Virus record (IMG/VR): IMGVR_UViG_3300031918_000730
Span: 1 to 64,000 of that record
Source of the DNA: a virus
DNA length: 64,000 nt
Direction: 5' to 3' (one strand)
Shown: piece by piece, positions 1 to 9,800 of the stretch
Position numbering within the stretch: the first letter of the stretch is position 1
Layout: each line of letters starts with the position of its first letter
The notes under the pieces: model-generated
What the model saw: only the letters and a program-made list of their open reading frames with translations
The model's database searches: none
What the model was told of the DNA's origin: nothing
Translations under genes and position numbers: made by a program

Positions 1-1231
1 CAGAAGAATACTTTGGCAATGCCCTGAATTTTAGATCATATCCAGCCTCTAGCGAAATTTCACCAGATGACGAATCTATGTACAGTAGCGACCCACCATT
101 CAACTGCTTATAGACGTAGATTTCAGGAGGCGCATATCGTGAATCAAATGTAGGATCTTCAGTAACTGAACTATCTCCAACATATGATTCTATAGATTCT
201 AAAGTAATGTCGTATTCTGAAGTTTTAGACGATACTGTGACGGTTGAATATATTTCCTGAAGGTCGCATATTGGTAGTATCACGGTGCTCGAAGATAGCT
301 TAATAGTGCCACTATCGTCAAACAGTTGGACAGTTGCAGTTATTTGACTCGACTGAGTAGAGAGTGATAGTGATACTTGCACGTTCAAGGCATTCAACTT
401 AGAAATTCCATCTAAGTTTAAGACTGTGTGGCTAGACTTTATCGGATACTTAAGTTCATTGTACACATATCCGTTCTGATCTGCGACAAGTGACGTTGCG
501 CTATTCACTAAGTATTGAGTTATATCTGACTTTAATGCATACCTACCGTCAGTTCCAAGAGATATTGGATTGAAGCTCTTGAAATTACCCGATGCGAATG
601 AAGGCTGTACGACTCCATTCTTATAGACCCTTAAGTATACGACTCTCTCACTACTAGTCAGCCTGTCGCTTTCGCACAGGTCAGTCAAGTTACTGGCAGA
701 GTAATCCCAGAAACTACTTGGGGTGTGAATATCTGAATTGAACAGTTCTGGATACTCTACCTTATGAGTAGGAGGTGCCTTGGCGAATACCAGTGCGATC
801 TCATAGTCACTAGTCAATGAAACCTTGAACTCTAGCTCGTCTTTCTGGTAAGAAGGGTCGATTTCTTCGAAAACGTCATAAGACACGTTCTCATTGTTTC
901 CGGGATTTGTATTTAAGTCTCGTAGCCTATATAGAACCTTAACGTCATTAGATGACAGTCCTATCATATTTTTAGGCGTAGACTTTATCTGGATCTTCTC
1001 GTAATTGGTGTACGCTAAGTACGCATCACCTGACGAAATCCATCCAGCAGTATCCACAGTGCCTAATTTAGCTCCACTATACACAACCTCAGGCAATAAC
1101 TTACCTGCAGAATTAATCAATTTTCCGCTAGTAAGTTTGAATTCACTAGTGAAATTATCGCTCACGCTTGCCTGCGTTAGATATGAAAATGCACTGATAA
1201 TACTCGAAAACGAATCAATCCTTGAAGTCAT
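1..1231 (-). CDS. Tail/baseplate-type structural protein, C-terminus cut by window edge
   Basis: The frame is open from ATG at 1231 down to base 1, so the first 410 residues are present and the protein continues outside. It starts MTSRIDSFSSIISAFSYL and is rich in Ser, Thr, Asn and beta-branched residues, with no catalytic motif, signal peptide or membrane segment that I can see. A TAAATA late box ends 5 nt before the ATG and there is no Shine-Dalgarno, so it looks like a leaderless late gene. It follows two co-oriented baseplate-type genes, the nearer ending 13 nt upstream, which suggests a virion role (wedge or fibre-attachment protein). I do not recognise the family; gp6-like wedge or a fibre are alternatives. 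Confidence 0.6.
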   Translation of the reverse strand, partial: MTSRIDSFSSIISAFSYLTQASVSDNFTSEFKLTSGKLINSAGKLLPEVVYSGAKLGTVDTAGWISSGDAYLAYTNYEKIQIKSTPKNMIGLSSNDVKVLYRLRDLNTNPGNNENVSYDVFEEIDPSYQKDELEFKVSLTSDYEIALVFAKAPPTHKVEYPELFNSDIHTPSSFWDYSASNLTDLCESDRLTSSERVVYLRVYKNGVVQPSFASGNFKSFNPISLGTDGRYALKSDITQYLVNSATSLVADQNGYVYNELKYPIKSSHTVLNLDGISKLNALNVQVSLSLSTQSSQITATVQLFDDSGTIKLSSSTVILPICDLQEIYSTVTVSSKTSEYDITLESIESYVGDSSVTEDPTFDSRYAPPEIYVYKQLNGGSLLYIDSSSGEISLEAGYDLKFRALPKYSS

Positions 1232-1236
1232 GGTGA

Positions 1237-1244
1237 TATTTATT
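1237..1244 (-). promoter_or_regulatory. Late promoter box AATAAATA, leaderless
   Basis: AATAAATA on the minus strand, 5 nt (TCACC) from the ATG at 1231. It differs from the T4 late box TATAAATA at one position. No ribosome-binding site fits between box and start. Confidence 0.6.
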
Positions 1245-3338
1245 TTACAGAACGGTATCTAAGTCGTATGCATATTTCAATGTAGCCGAATTATTGGTGA
1301 CTAGATTGGTCCACATTAGATCAACAACTAGGGCACCGATAGACTCATCGAAGTACGCCACGCTCAAATCTGCTCGAATCCTAATTCTAGGGTCTTGCAT
1401 TTCTACTTCAGCCTTAAGATCGGCAATGATGCTCACAGAGTCCATGTCTGCGTTTATCTCAGCAAGTCTCGACGTGATGCTCACTCCAAACTTAGGATTG
1501 AATATCCTCTCAAACATCTCAGTAGCCAAGATGTTGATCAATGCCTGATAGACTGCGAAGTCGTCAGTGACCACTCCCGGACCAACCCATGCCATATCAA
1601 TTGCGTAGCTCGAACCTCCCTGTAGGCTATCGAGAACCTCTTCAGACCTATACTCCTGCGCACTGGTGTCGAATGTCCTTCCACCTGAGGTAGCGACGAT
1701 GATGAGATGATTACGCTGTCCACTAAACTCCTTGAAGCCTATGTGAGAGAATACTCTGAGGCTGTTATTTGTCAGCTTCTTTATATATATTGGAGTGTCG
1801 TATGTGTACTCTAAACCTTCAACAGGGTTAGAGCCGTCAATGGTGTATCTCACCTTACTGTCATCTGCCGAGTTATACTTTGACATATAGACTGCAAATG
1901 TGTCAACATCATCGTATGTGAATGTGTTAGGTATTGTAATATCTGATTTAGCTGGAGTGGCAGGTAATGTATATACTAAATTGACCTTTGCTCCATTTAG
2001 TGTTCTCCACACCTCAATCACAGGAGGCTGTAGTCCAATGTCTGGTAGTTCTATGAGTAGGTATTCCTCAACTACATTACTGTTGTCGCATCTAGGGGAG
2101 TATGCGAAAAATCGCAGTTGATAAGAACCTTCGTCACTAAACTGTGAATTAAATGTGGCGTTGTCGTATTTTGAAGAAAAAACAGATGGATCTGATCCGT
2201 CGAGAGTATAATACACGGTCGAATTAGGCTCATGACTGATGCTGTATTCCACCAACCCAGTACCTACATCTACAGTCTTGACTAGTGAAGGGGTTGGGAC
2301 TTTGCAGTTGAATCCATATGCCTGAGATGCGACTAATCCGTCACTAACTCCATTTCCGAATATCTTAGCCTTAACGGTAACAACTCCGACCTCATATAGT
2401 TCAAATGGAGAGACATACAACTCAGACTCTCTAGTAGGTTCTTTACCGTCCAGTGTGTATCTCACTTCGTAGTATTCTGGGATGACTCCCGAGTCACTAC
2501 TCACAATAACCTCTATTGCTTCATAGTTGTCCATTGAGGATAATGGAGTGACCTTGATTACAGGAGCAACTGCCTGTTCAATGTATCCGGTGAAAGGTGA
2601 ATTATGCACGGTAGCATTACCTGTCACGGTGATCGACTTGGCATATATCGCACCATCTACGATGGAATTGTTAATCACCACGTCACTCTCAGGAGCGAAG
2701 ATAGTACCCTTGATCTCTGAATTATTGATATTCAAAGTATCTGCACCGATAGCGAAGATGACATCACTAGGTGCGCAATTCAATGTCATGTGTAATCCAG
2801 TAAGGGTCACCGATTGACCGACTGCATTCAACTTTATTAGAGAATTTGATGCGGCCTTTGTCGACAGTACTAGCGAGGTAGTATTCTGAAGCGGACTGAG
2901 TTGAGCATTGAATACGTTTATTGATTTGGAGTAATTACCCTTTAGGGTGTATGTAGGTGAAGTGAAGACTGCACTTCCGTTAGCTGGCAATGATAGTAAA
3001 TACTTGAGGTAGCCTAAAAGGTCGGTAGTCTCGATGAATCCCGGAAGTGCATTGAATGCTATTACTTCGTACTGATTTACATCCCATGAGGTATCTACAG
3101 TGGCAATTCCAGAGTAGTATATGTTCTTATTAGACTTTCCATTAGCTAGGTGTATATTACCTTTACATGAGATAGAATAGTCACCACTATAGGAAGGATC
3201 GCCAATACTATTAGCTCCTTGGGCTATTGACATGTTGCCATTGCAATTGACCCCGCCATCAATAACTAGGTTAGCCGCAACATTCTTTGAGAAATTTCCA
3301 ATCGAATATACGTTCGATCTACCAAGATTAACTATCAT
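1245..3338 (-). CDS. Baseplate fusion: choice-of-anchor-A-like domain, chitobiase C-terminal-like repeats, gp25-like wedge domain
   Basis: 697 residues. Residues 1-255 resemble the bacterial choice-of-anchor A surface domain (NNSEIKGTIFAPESDVVINN followed by GAIYAKS). Three immunoglobulin-like CHB_HEX_C-type units follow at about 258-345, 346-430 and 437-548, each with a YTLDGxxP or YTIDGSNP motif. Residues 580-697 resemble the GPW/gp25 fold: an INILAT segment, ERIFNPKFG, then QDPRIRI. In T4 gp25 is a small wedge protein joining the inner baseplate to the sheath. Here it is the C-terminal part of a long adhesin-like protein, so the protein may both assemble the wedge and display carbohydrate- or surface-binding modules. 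It overlaps the upstream gene by 11 nt and is probably translated from the same late transcript. Domain calls are from motif reading, not a search. Confidence 0.65.
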   Translation of the reverse strand: MIVNLGRSNVYSIGNFSKNVAANLVIDGGVNCNGNMSIAQGANSIGDPSYSGDYSISCKGNIHLANGKSNKNIYYSGIATVDTSWDVNQYEVIAFNALPGFIETTDLLGYLKYLLSLPANGSAVFTSPTYTLKGNYSKSINVFNAQLSPLQNTTSLVLSTKAASNSLIKLNAVGQSVTLTGLHMTLNCAPSDVIFAIGADTLNINNSEIKGTIFAPESDVVINNSIVDGAIYAKSITVTGNATVHNSPFTGYIEQAVAPVIKVTPLSSMDNYEAIEVIVSSDSGVIPEYYEVRYTLDGKEPTRESELYVSPFELYEVGVVTVKAKIFGNGVSDGLVASQAYGFNCKVPTPSLVKTVDVGTGLVEYSISHEPNSTVYYTLDGSDPSVFSSKYDNATFNSQFSDEGSYQLRFFAYSPRCDNSNVVEEYLLIELPDIGLQPPVIEVWRTLNGAKVNLVYTLPATPAKSDITIPNTFTYDDVDTFAVYMSKYNSADDSKVRYTIDGSNPVEGLEYTYDTPIYIKKLTNNSLRVFSHIGFKEFSGQRNHLIIVATSGGRTFDTSAQEYRSEEVLDSLQGGSSYAIDMAWVGPGVVTDDFAVYQALINILATEMFERIFNPKFGVSITSRLAEINADMDSVSIIADLKAEVEMQDPRIRIRADLSVAYFDESIGALVVDLMWTNLVTNNSATLKYAYDLDTVL

Positions 3339-5244
3339 GTACTAACTCCAATGCGCATTGTTCGCTCCAATTATCTCTAAATTCACATCCAGTTCCGACA
3401 TGTAAAACTTGCTTAACCCTGTTCATACCTAGCGGCGGATTTATGAATAGAGTACCGTACTCTGCAGTCAACTTAGCATAGAAACCCTGAAACACAGTGT
3501 TAATTGGCTTTATTCTTCTGATTGTCTTAGCAATGGTAGAAAACTGTGTTGAGCTACGAGCGATATTGAGGTAATCCTTGAGGATGTCAAATTCGACTCT
3601 AAAGTGAGGACTTGCGTACCAATCGTATATCGAAGTTCCACTCAATAGCGCATGACCCTTGAACTGGTTAGACATCTCAGTGGAAACTTCATCGTCACTA
3701 GCGCCTTCAATGTTATTAGCATCGATGAATTCATCCATGTCCCCGCTTATTAGTCTACCATCGATGAATTCAACGTACCCGTCAACCTTCGAGTCTCCTC
3801 TAGTGAATAGAGTGACAATCCTACCCACCAGTCCGAAGCTGAGCAATACCATCTCAATACCACTGTCAGTACCCTTCATTCTATTATACTCTGGCATGTT
3901 GTCGATCAGGTTACGAAGAACCTTTTCTTTCTCGTCCTTAGTCTTATAGTACGAATTCTGATTGATTTCCTGTTCGTCAGTCTCAATCGAGTATCCGAAG
4001 TGCTGAGCTACTAATCTCAAGTATTCGTAGTCAAACACCTTAGGGTCTTTCGAATACGCCATCCTATAAATCTTTTCAGCAATTGACGCACCCTTAGGGT
4101 CATGCCTATACTGATTCTCCGAGGAAAACCTATCGTAGAATACTTCAGGGTGCTGATACTTCTTGATCACGAGTAGCGATGATGCTATACAAGGAACCTC
4201 GTTAGAGGAAAACAACGCAACATCAATTAGCGAAGTTGGATACACTGTCATTGCGAATGTACCAATTGGAGATTGATCTATCAAATCCAATACTGAATTT
4301 AGTGACTCTACATTAGCAACAGCCTCAAGTCCAAATGTGACCCTGAATGAAGAAGTGTATAGTGGATCTATTTCCAGTTCGTCGAATGTCACACTATCAG
4401 CGACAAAAGGCGGCTTCTTATTATAGTCAGTGTAGTCTGAAACTCCATAGTAGAGTGGTACTTTCCTAGACTCTACGCTGAATTTAACTGCAGTGTTCCC
4501 TGCAAACCCAGCGAAGTCGCTCAAGAATGATACACCATCACAAGCATAATAAGTGAACAGGATTTCAGGAGAATTTCCATATGAAGGTATTAGCGAACGA
4601 AGAGCCTCAAGACTCATTGCTGTTTCGTCAAGGGAAATACTTGGATTCTTAGTTATCGTGCTAATGTACATGAACAATCCATAGAATGCTTCATTTGATT
4701 TTGCATTTGAGGAGTATGCGTTTTCTAGCTTATTGTAGAATTCAGCGGTTGAGTAATATTGCTTCGGTTCGTTGTAGTAAGAATACAGTGAACCAGAATC
4801 ACCTAGGAGAGTCTTACTATTCTCTTCCTTATATGCGTCCATCACATCAAAGTCGATAGCCCATGTATCGATGTCGCGTTCCTTATAGTACTCTTCAATT
4901 GGATCGTTGCCTGTGTTTGAGTAGTCGAGTGCGCTCGACAATGCCTTCTTGTACATTGCTGGCGTATGGTTATATGGCCGTCTAATCTCAGTATATGAGG
5001 TGCTTACCGTAGAAGGTGAGCATGATTCAGTGGACTTGTATGACTGAACTACTGTAGGGGTGGGGATTTTCCTATAACCGTCGTTCAAATAGTCCTGAAA
5101 CAAATAAATGACCTTCATTAGGTCTGGCCTGTTCCTTATATGCCCCGGTAGCATCGAGTAAAAATCGATATAGCGATGTAGTCCCTTGTCAGAAGTAGGC
5201 TCTATCGAATACCCTATTACGTTTCCGCCGTAAAATTCATCCAT
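3328..5244 (-). CDS. Baseplate protein with tail-protein-I-like segment
   Basis: 638 residues, first gene of the minus-strand tail operon. The N-terminus reads DFYSMLPGHIRNRPDLMKVI, and around residues 430-470 there is a LIDNMPEYNRMKGTDSGIE segment. This matches the pattern of phage tail protein I/baseplate wedge proteins, where a conserved helix and KGT motif precede a hydrophobic strand. No enzyme motif is visible. The ATG is 5 nt from a TAAATA box; the only purine run, ACAGG, is too close to serve as a normal Shine-Dalgarno. It ends inside the gp25-fusion gene. The role as a wedge protein (gp6/gp7 neighbourhood) is inference from the motif and context; exact T4 equivalence is unknown. Confidence 0.55.
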   Translation of the reverse strand: MDEFYGGNVIGYSIEPTSDKGLHRYIDFYSMLPGHIRNRPDLMKVIYLFQDYLNDGYRKIPTPTVVQSYKSTESCSPSTVSTSYTEIRRPYNHTPAMYKKALSSALDYSNTGNDPIEEYYKERDIDTWAIDFDVMDAYKEENSKTLLGDSGSLYSYYNEPKQYYSTAEFYNKLENAYSSNAKSNEAFYGLFMYISTITKNPSISLDETAMSLEALRSLIPSYGNSPEILFTYYACDGVSFLSDFAGFAGNTAVKFSVESRKVPLYYGVSDYTDYNKKPPFVADSVTFDELEIDPLYTSSFRVTFGLEAVANVESLNSVLDLIDQSPIGTFAMTVYPTSLIDVALFSSNEVPCIASSLLVIKKYQHPEVFYDRFSSENQYRHDPKGASIAEKIYRMAYSKDPKVFDYEYLRLVAQHFGYSIETDEQEINQNSYYKTKDEKEKVLRNLIDNMPEYNRMKGTDSGIEMVLLSFGLVGRIVTLFTRGDSKVDGYVEFIDGRLISGDMDEFIDANNIEGASDDEVSTEMSNQFKGHALLSGTSIYDWYASPHFRVEFDILKDYLNIARSSTQFSTIAKTIRRIKPINTVFQGFYAKLTAEYGTLFINPPLGMNRVKQVLHVGTGCEFRDNWSEQCALELVHDS

Positions 5245-5249
5245 CCTGT

Positions 5250-5257
5250 TATTTATT
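5250..5257 (-). promoter_or_regulatory. Late promoter box for minus-strand tail operon
   Basis: AATAAATA on the minus strand, 5 nt from the ATG at 5244. It shares a 33-nt intergenic space with the opposing late box at 5264-5271. Confidence 0.6.
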
Positions 5258-5263
5258 TACCCC

Positions 5264-5271
5264 AATAAATA
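5264..5271 (+). promoter_or_regulatory. Late promoter box AATAAATA, leaderless
   Basis: AATAAATA ends 6 nt (TCATTT) before the ATG at 5278, with no Shine-Dalgarno. It is divergent from the box at 5250-5257. Confidence 0.65.
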
Positions 5272-5277
5272 TCATTT

Positions 5278-6840
5278 ATGAAGTCGGCAATACTAAATCA
5301 AGCACTACCAAAAATTGCAGAAAATACAGATTCTGGTTTCTGGCTATCGATCACACACTTTTCACTAGCTTGGATCTCTGACGAGGAGAGGGTTGCCAAT
5401 CCGGTAGCCTCCACTATGACTGAGTTGGTAAGACAAACCCCTTCAGACGGTATCGTAAGGGGCGACCACGTCTATAATATCTGGCAAACCGCATTTCCAT
5501 ATGACCAGTTTGCTGGTGAATTCTACAAGGAAACTGAAGATTATCAGATAAACAAGCTACTTTCGACATACTTCCAGTACGAGTACGACGATTGTGCAAA
5601 GTACAATAAGCTGAAGAAGAATCAAAACTATACTGCCGACTGGCCATCCAATATCGGCCCTGAAATCGGAGAGCTAAACGGATATTCGTCCGTAACACCG
5701 ACTCTAACCAGTGAATTGACAGTCGCTAACATGCCTTACCCATTGAACGAAGCCAATGGAGTTGCAGGTATCACTAAGTTCAGTAAGCTGTTCCCTATCA
5801 AGGCTTACAACTTAATAGGTAAAGACGATAATGACGGAACTGTAACGATAAACTACAGTCTAGATTTGCCTGCAATATCTAGCAAAATTGCAAATGCAAT
5901 AAACTTCTACGCTAATTCAATTGGCAATTTCAAGTTCAATAGAATCGGACTGCATATGTCTGTTTGCACTAAGGTAGAACCTTCTAGTGCAGATCAGGTA
6001 AAAGACGTATACATGCCACAGGCCGATAAGGAACCTGTACTATTCGCAGTGATAGATCTTGGTGGCCAAGGTCAAGGCTGTTCTGGTAATGACGTAAACT
6101 TCGAAATATATAAGACTAGAGATGACCGTGGATTCTCGGGTTGGAACTTCGATGCCCAGTTGGCAATCTCCATTGCGAACGGTGAGAATATCGCAGAGTC
6201 ATACGAGACTTTCTATGTAGATGCGATGCGCGACGATGCCACTAGGTATTACCAAGCGCAGATGATGAATAATGCATCAATCGCCCAGACAGTGATGCAA
6301 TTGCAGATGATGGTCCTTCAGTTGGCAACGTCCTTCGAGTCACTAACTGGGGTGAATCCTTACTCCACTATCAAGTTTGCTGGATATAATGTCGAAGCCG
6401 CACTCGGAGTCGATAGGGAATACACTATAAGTAAAGGCTCCTCTAACAATAGAATGCTACTAGATGGACTAGCTTTCAGGGGTGTATCTAATCAAGCTGT
6501 AGAGTATATCAATTCATCTAACGCACTATTCTCCCTAAAGTCTTACTCGAATCAGAATAGAATCAGCGACGGCGATCTAGTTAAGATCACAGTGTACAAC
6601 CTAGATGGAAGGTTCTACACCGTTGCTGGTAATGATGTGAGTAGGTGGAATGGTTCTATCTTATTCGCAAACTACGACGAAGCATCTGACAGTAAGACCA
6701 AGATATTTGAAATAAACACAGACCTCATCAAGGGTATGGGTTTTGCGAAAGTTACTGTACTATTCTCATTCTCAGCTTCCTTGCAGAAATGGGTTCTTGA
6801 GAATCTCTCGGTAATTGATGAAACTAATCTAATTGGCTGA
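5278..6840 (+). CDS. Probable tail fibre or tail structural protein
   Basis: 520 residues with no catalytic motif. The middle (around residues 195-290) alternates hydrophobic strands. Residues 325-360 form a Gln/Met-rich helical stretch (AQMMNNASIAQTVMQLQMM), as in trimeric coiled stalks of fibre proteins. It is the first plus-strand gene of a run of very large late genes and starts 6 nt from a late box without a Shine-Dalgarno, so a virion role is likely. A fibre or fibre-connector is my best guess from composition and neighbours; no family is recognised. Confidence 0.5.
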   Translation: MKSAILNQALPKIAENTDSGFWLSITHFSLAWISDEERVANPVASTMTELVRQTPSDGIVRGDHVYNIWQTAFPYDQFAGEFYKETEDYQINKLLSTYFQYEYDDCAKYNKLKKNQNYTADWPSNIGPEIGELNGYSSVTPTLTSELTVANMPYPLNEANGVAGITKFSKLFPIKAYNLIGKDDNDGTVTINYSLDLPAISSKIANAINFYANSIGNFKFNRIGLHMSVCTKVEPSSADQVKDVYMPQADKEPVLFAVIDLGGQGQGCSGNDVNFEIYKTRDDRGFSGWNFDAQLAISIANGENIAESYETFYVDAMRDDATRYYQAQMMNNASIAQTVMQLQMMVLQLATSFESLTGVNPYSTIKFAGYNVEAALGVDREYTISKGSSNNRMLLDGLAFRGVSNQAVEYINSSNALFSLKSYSNQNRISDGDLVKITVYNLDGRFYTVAGNDVSRWNGSILFANYDEASDSKTKIFEINTDLIKGMGFAKVTVLFSFSASLQKWVLENLSVIDETNLIG

Positions 6841-6842
6841 GC

Positions 6843-6850
6843 TATAAATA
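6843..6850 (+). promoter_or_regulatory. Late promoter box TATAAATA (exact T4 late consensus)
   Basis: TATAAATA sits 16 nt before the ATG at 6867. AAGG at 6857-6860 lies between box and start. This is the leadered type of late promoter. Confidence 0.75.
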
Positions 6851-6866
6851 TCAAACAAGGTGACAA

Positions 6867-9800
6867 ATGAATAGTGAACAGCGTGCATTAGCTACATTAG
6901 ATCTCAGTCTAAAGAATGCGTTTGAGACTCTCAACAAGTATTCCATCTGGGCGACTACCCCAGACAGTGAAGTTACTTTCAATCTAGTTGACGCAGTTCC
7001 TACTTTGGAATCTGCAGGCTCAGGAATTTTCCTGAAGCCTATCACAGTACCGTCGTTTGCTTCAATAAGAAGCTCGATCTTCGGAACTGTAGGAACTCCA
7101 TCTACTAGGGCATTATACTGGAATCTAGACTTCATTGCAAGTAAAGGTTGGAAGTTCTCCAGCTTCGACGGTAATGATCCAGCAATTCTTGATATTCTGG
7201 TTGACACTAATTACGGATCTGTCGACCAGAGTGTCACTATCACAGATACCAACGTAACCGAAAACCTAATCAATTCATCGTTGCATCTTGATGCAAATTC
7301 TAGAATCTCACTGAACGGACCTACCGGAAGTCAGATATTCAATCTAAGTGCGGCTCAGTTAAGGGCTAAGCTAGAGAGCATCAACCTAGGAACTGCATCT
7401 GCAACTACCGCATTCTACGGTAAATCAATTCTATTGTCGAATGGCACCCCTTCGAGGGACGTGTTTAGGTACACCTACATTTCCAAGGGAGCTACCACTC
7501 CTGAGGTCAATAAGGTCGTAATCGGACCAGCAACTTCACAACTACAGTCGACATTCGATACTATTTTGAGGAGCGGAAGTCTTGAGATAGACCTGATCGC
7601 AGGTAAGAACTTCGCAATGAAGTTCTTGAATCAGGGTGCGGTGCATGGTGGTGACCTGTTGAAGGCCACATACAATACCCCTGACTACGACATCTACTTG
7701 GCATATAACTTCGGAAACGTGAACTCGCTTAACATCGGCGACGTGTCCAACCTTAATATAAGTGCAAGTGAGTCTTTCAAGCTATATGGAAACTACGGTT
7801 CTATCTTCGGTGACGCTGATGGAATTACAGTAGACTCTACCCTGAAACTAACCCTCACCTCAGATAAGCTAACCAGACTCGCGTCTAAGACCGAAGTCGA
7901 TATTGGCATTGAGGACGCAAATGGAAATATCTCCAGAGAAATACAAGTAACTAAGGGTAGTGTAGTAATTCCTAACCTGTATGTACAGAAGAAGGCTAAT
8001 TACATCCTCTCGGGTATCAAGCATGTTTCTCCTGAGACTATCGACCCTTCCGTGGTTTATTATCCAGATTCAGTCGCTAAGACCCTCAGTGATAGTTCAC
8101 TCGCATTCGAATACTCGAAGAACATTACTAGTCAGACAATCGAAGAAACAAGCGCAAGTGACTTCGCCAGCACTATCAATGATCTCAGCGGTGAAGTTAA
8201 GTCGTACCTAGTAAGGCTAGTCGACGATGGTATTGAGTTCATGAAGGCTGATGCAACATATGCAGATCCAGTGTCAGTAGTGACTTCAAAGTATGAAGTC
8301 GTTGCTAGTGTTGTCGGACTGTCAAATGTAGCCCCTTACAAGAACAATGCACAGCTTCAGATGATTTCCACCCCTAACGGAATGTACATATTTGTGCATG
8401 AATTAGAAGGTTTTAATCACGTCTATAACGTATACTTCTCAATAGATGCGCTCTCGTTCAGTAAACTACACTCTTACCAAATAAACGGAAGATTTATCTA
8501 TGAGGTGAGTATAGACTATACCACCACAGACACGGTCGATTACATATGGTTCACTCATGCAGTAGCCATGACCAATTCAACATCAAACTACGCAGAGTTC
8601 AATTTTGGAACTACATACGTCCTATTCCATCTAGAGAATAACTGTAGCGTTGTTAAGGCTAACATATTCAACGGCTCAATGAACCAGATAGTGGCTGGAT
8701 CTAATCCTGCTGTTGCTGGTCAGTATGGTAGATATGGATCGAAGGCTAAGGTTGTTGTAGTACCTGACACCATCCTCGGTTCATACGCAATGATCCTAGG
8801 AGCATATGGATGTTCGTGGATTAATGTCACCACTAAGAAGACCACAGAAGATTACATAGGCGGTGCATTTGGTGGAGTTGGACACACTGTAACAGGAAGA
8901 ACCCCGGTGTATTCACATGGCGTATTCCTGATGAAATATACCAACAAGTATAATTTCATAGAAGAGTCGCCAATAGTATCATTCGGAACTGATAACGGGA
9001 ACGGATCTGATTTCGTGACAGAGAGTGACATTCTAGACTTTAGCTGGAATGGAAGTAGCGGAAGTGCAATAGTATCTTCTGCAACTTCGACTAAGACTGT
9101 CACATTCAACACCCTTAAGGAACTGTCTGCGACTGTATTGACTAACTCGAATTCGAGATATAGTCAAGCCCTACATGCAGTATCGACTGAGAAAATCATA
9201 CTCAAGATGTTGGTGAATGGGCTAAATCCAGCACAGGCATTCTTATGTGAGGCTGATAATAACACCTCGTATACAGTTAACGCAACACTCACCGATTCAC
9301 TCTACGGTAATATAATATCCTCATTGGGTATCATGTACTATGACTGGACGGCCTCTTCGATTGTGTATTACGATAATGGAGTGAATGGAGTCGACCGTGA
9401 CTTGATTGAAGTCGTGGTCAATAAGTCAGCGGCCAATGGATCATATGACCTCACTGGCGCAATCGTCGACTATATTGGAATTAACTATCAGGAATACGGT
9501 AGCTTCTTCACTAACTTCGTCTTGAGTTCAGTGGCAGGAGGTGATTTCCTACTAACCAATTTAGAGGACGTTACTGATCGTAGGGTATATGTGGAGAAGA
9601 ATCTAGGTGACATCACCTCGATAATTGAATCTTCGAACAGTGTATTCAATCCGAGTAAGGTTTCAAAGGTCATCGCGACTAAGTACGATAAGACTAAGTC
9701 AATCGTAGTCTCTGCCTCAAACATGTACAACGCTAACGGTAAGATGGCTGAAGTGTCTCCTATCGCAAGAGTGTCGTCAATTGAGACTGTAAGAGGAGCC

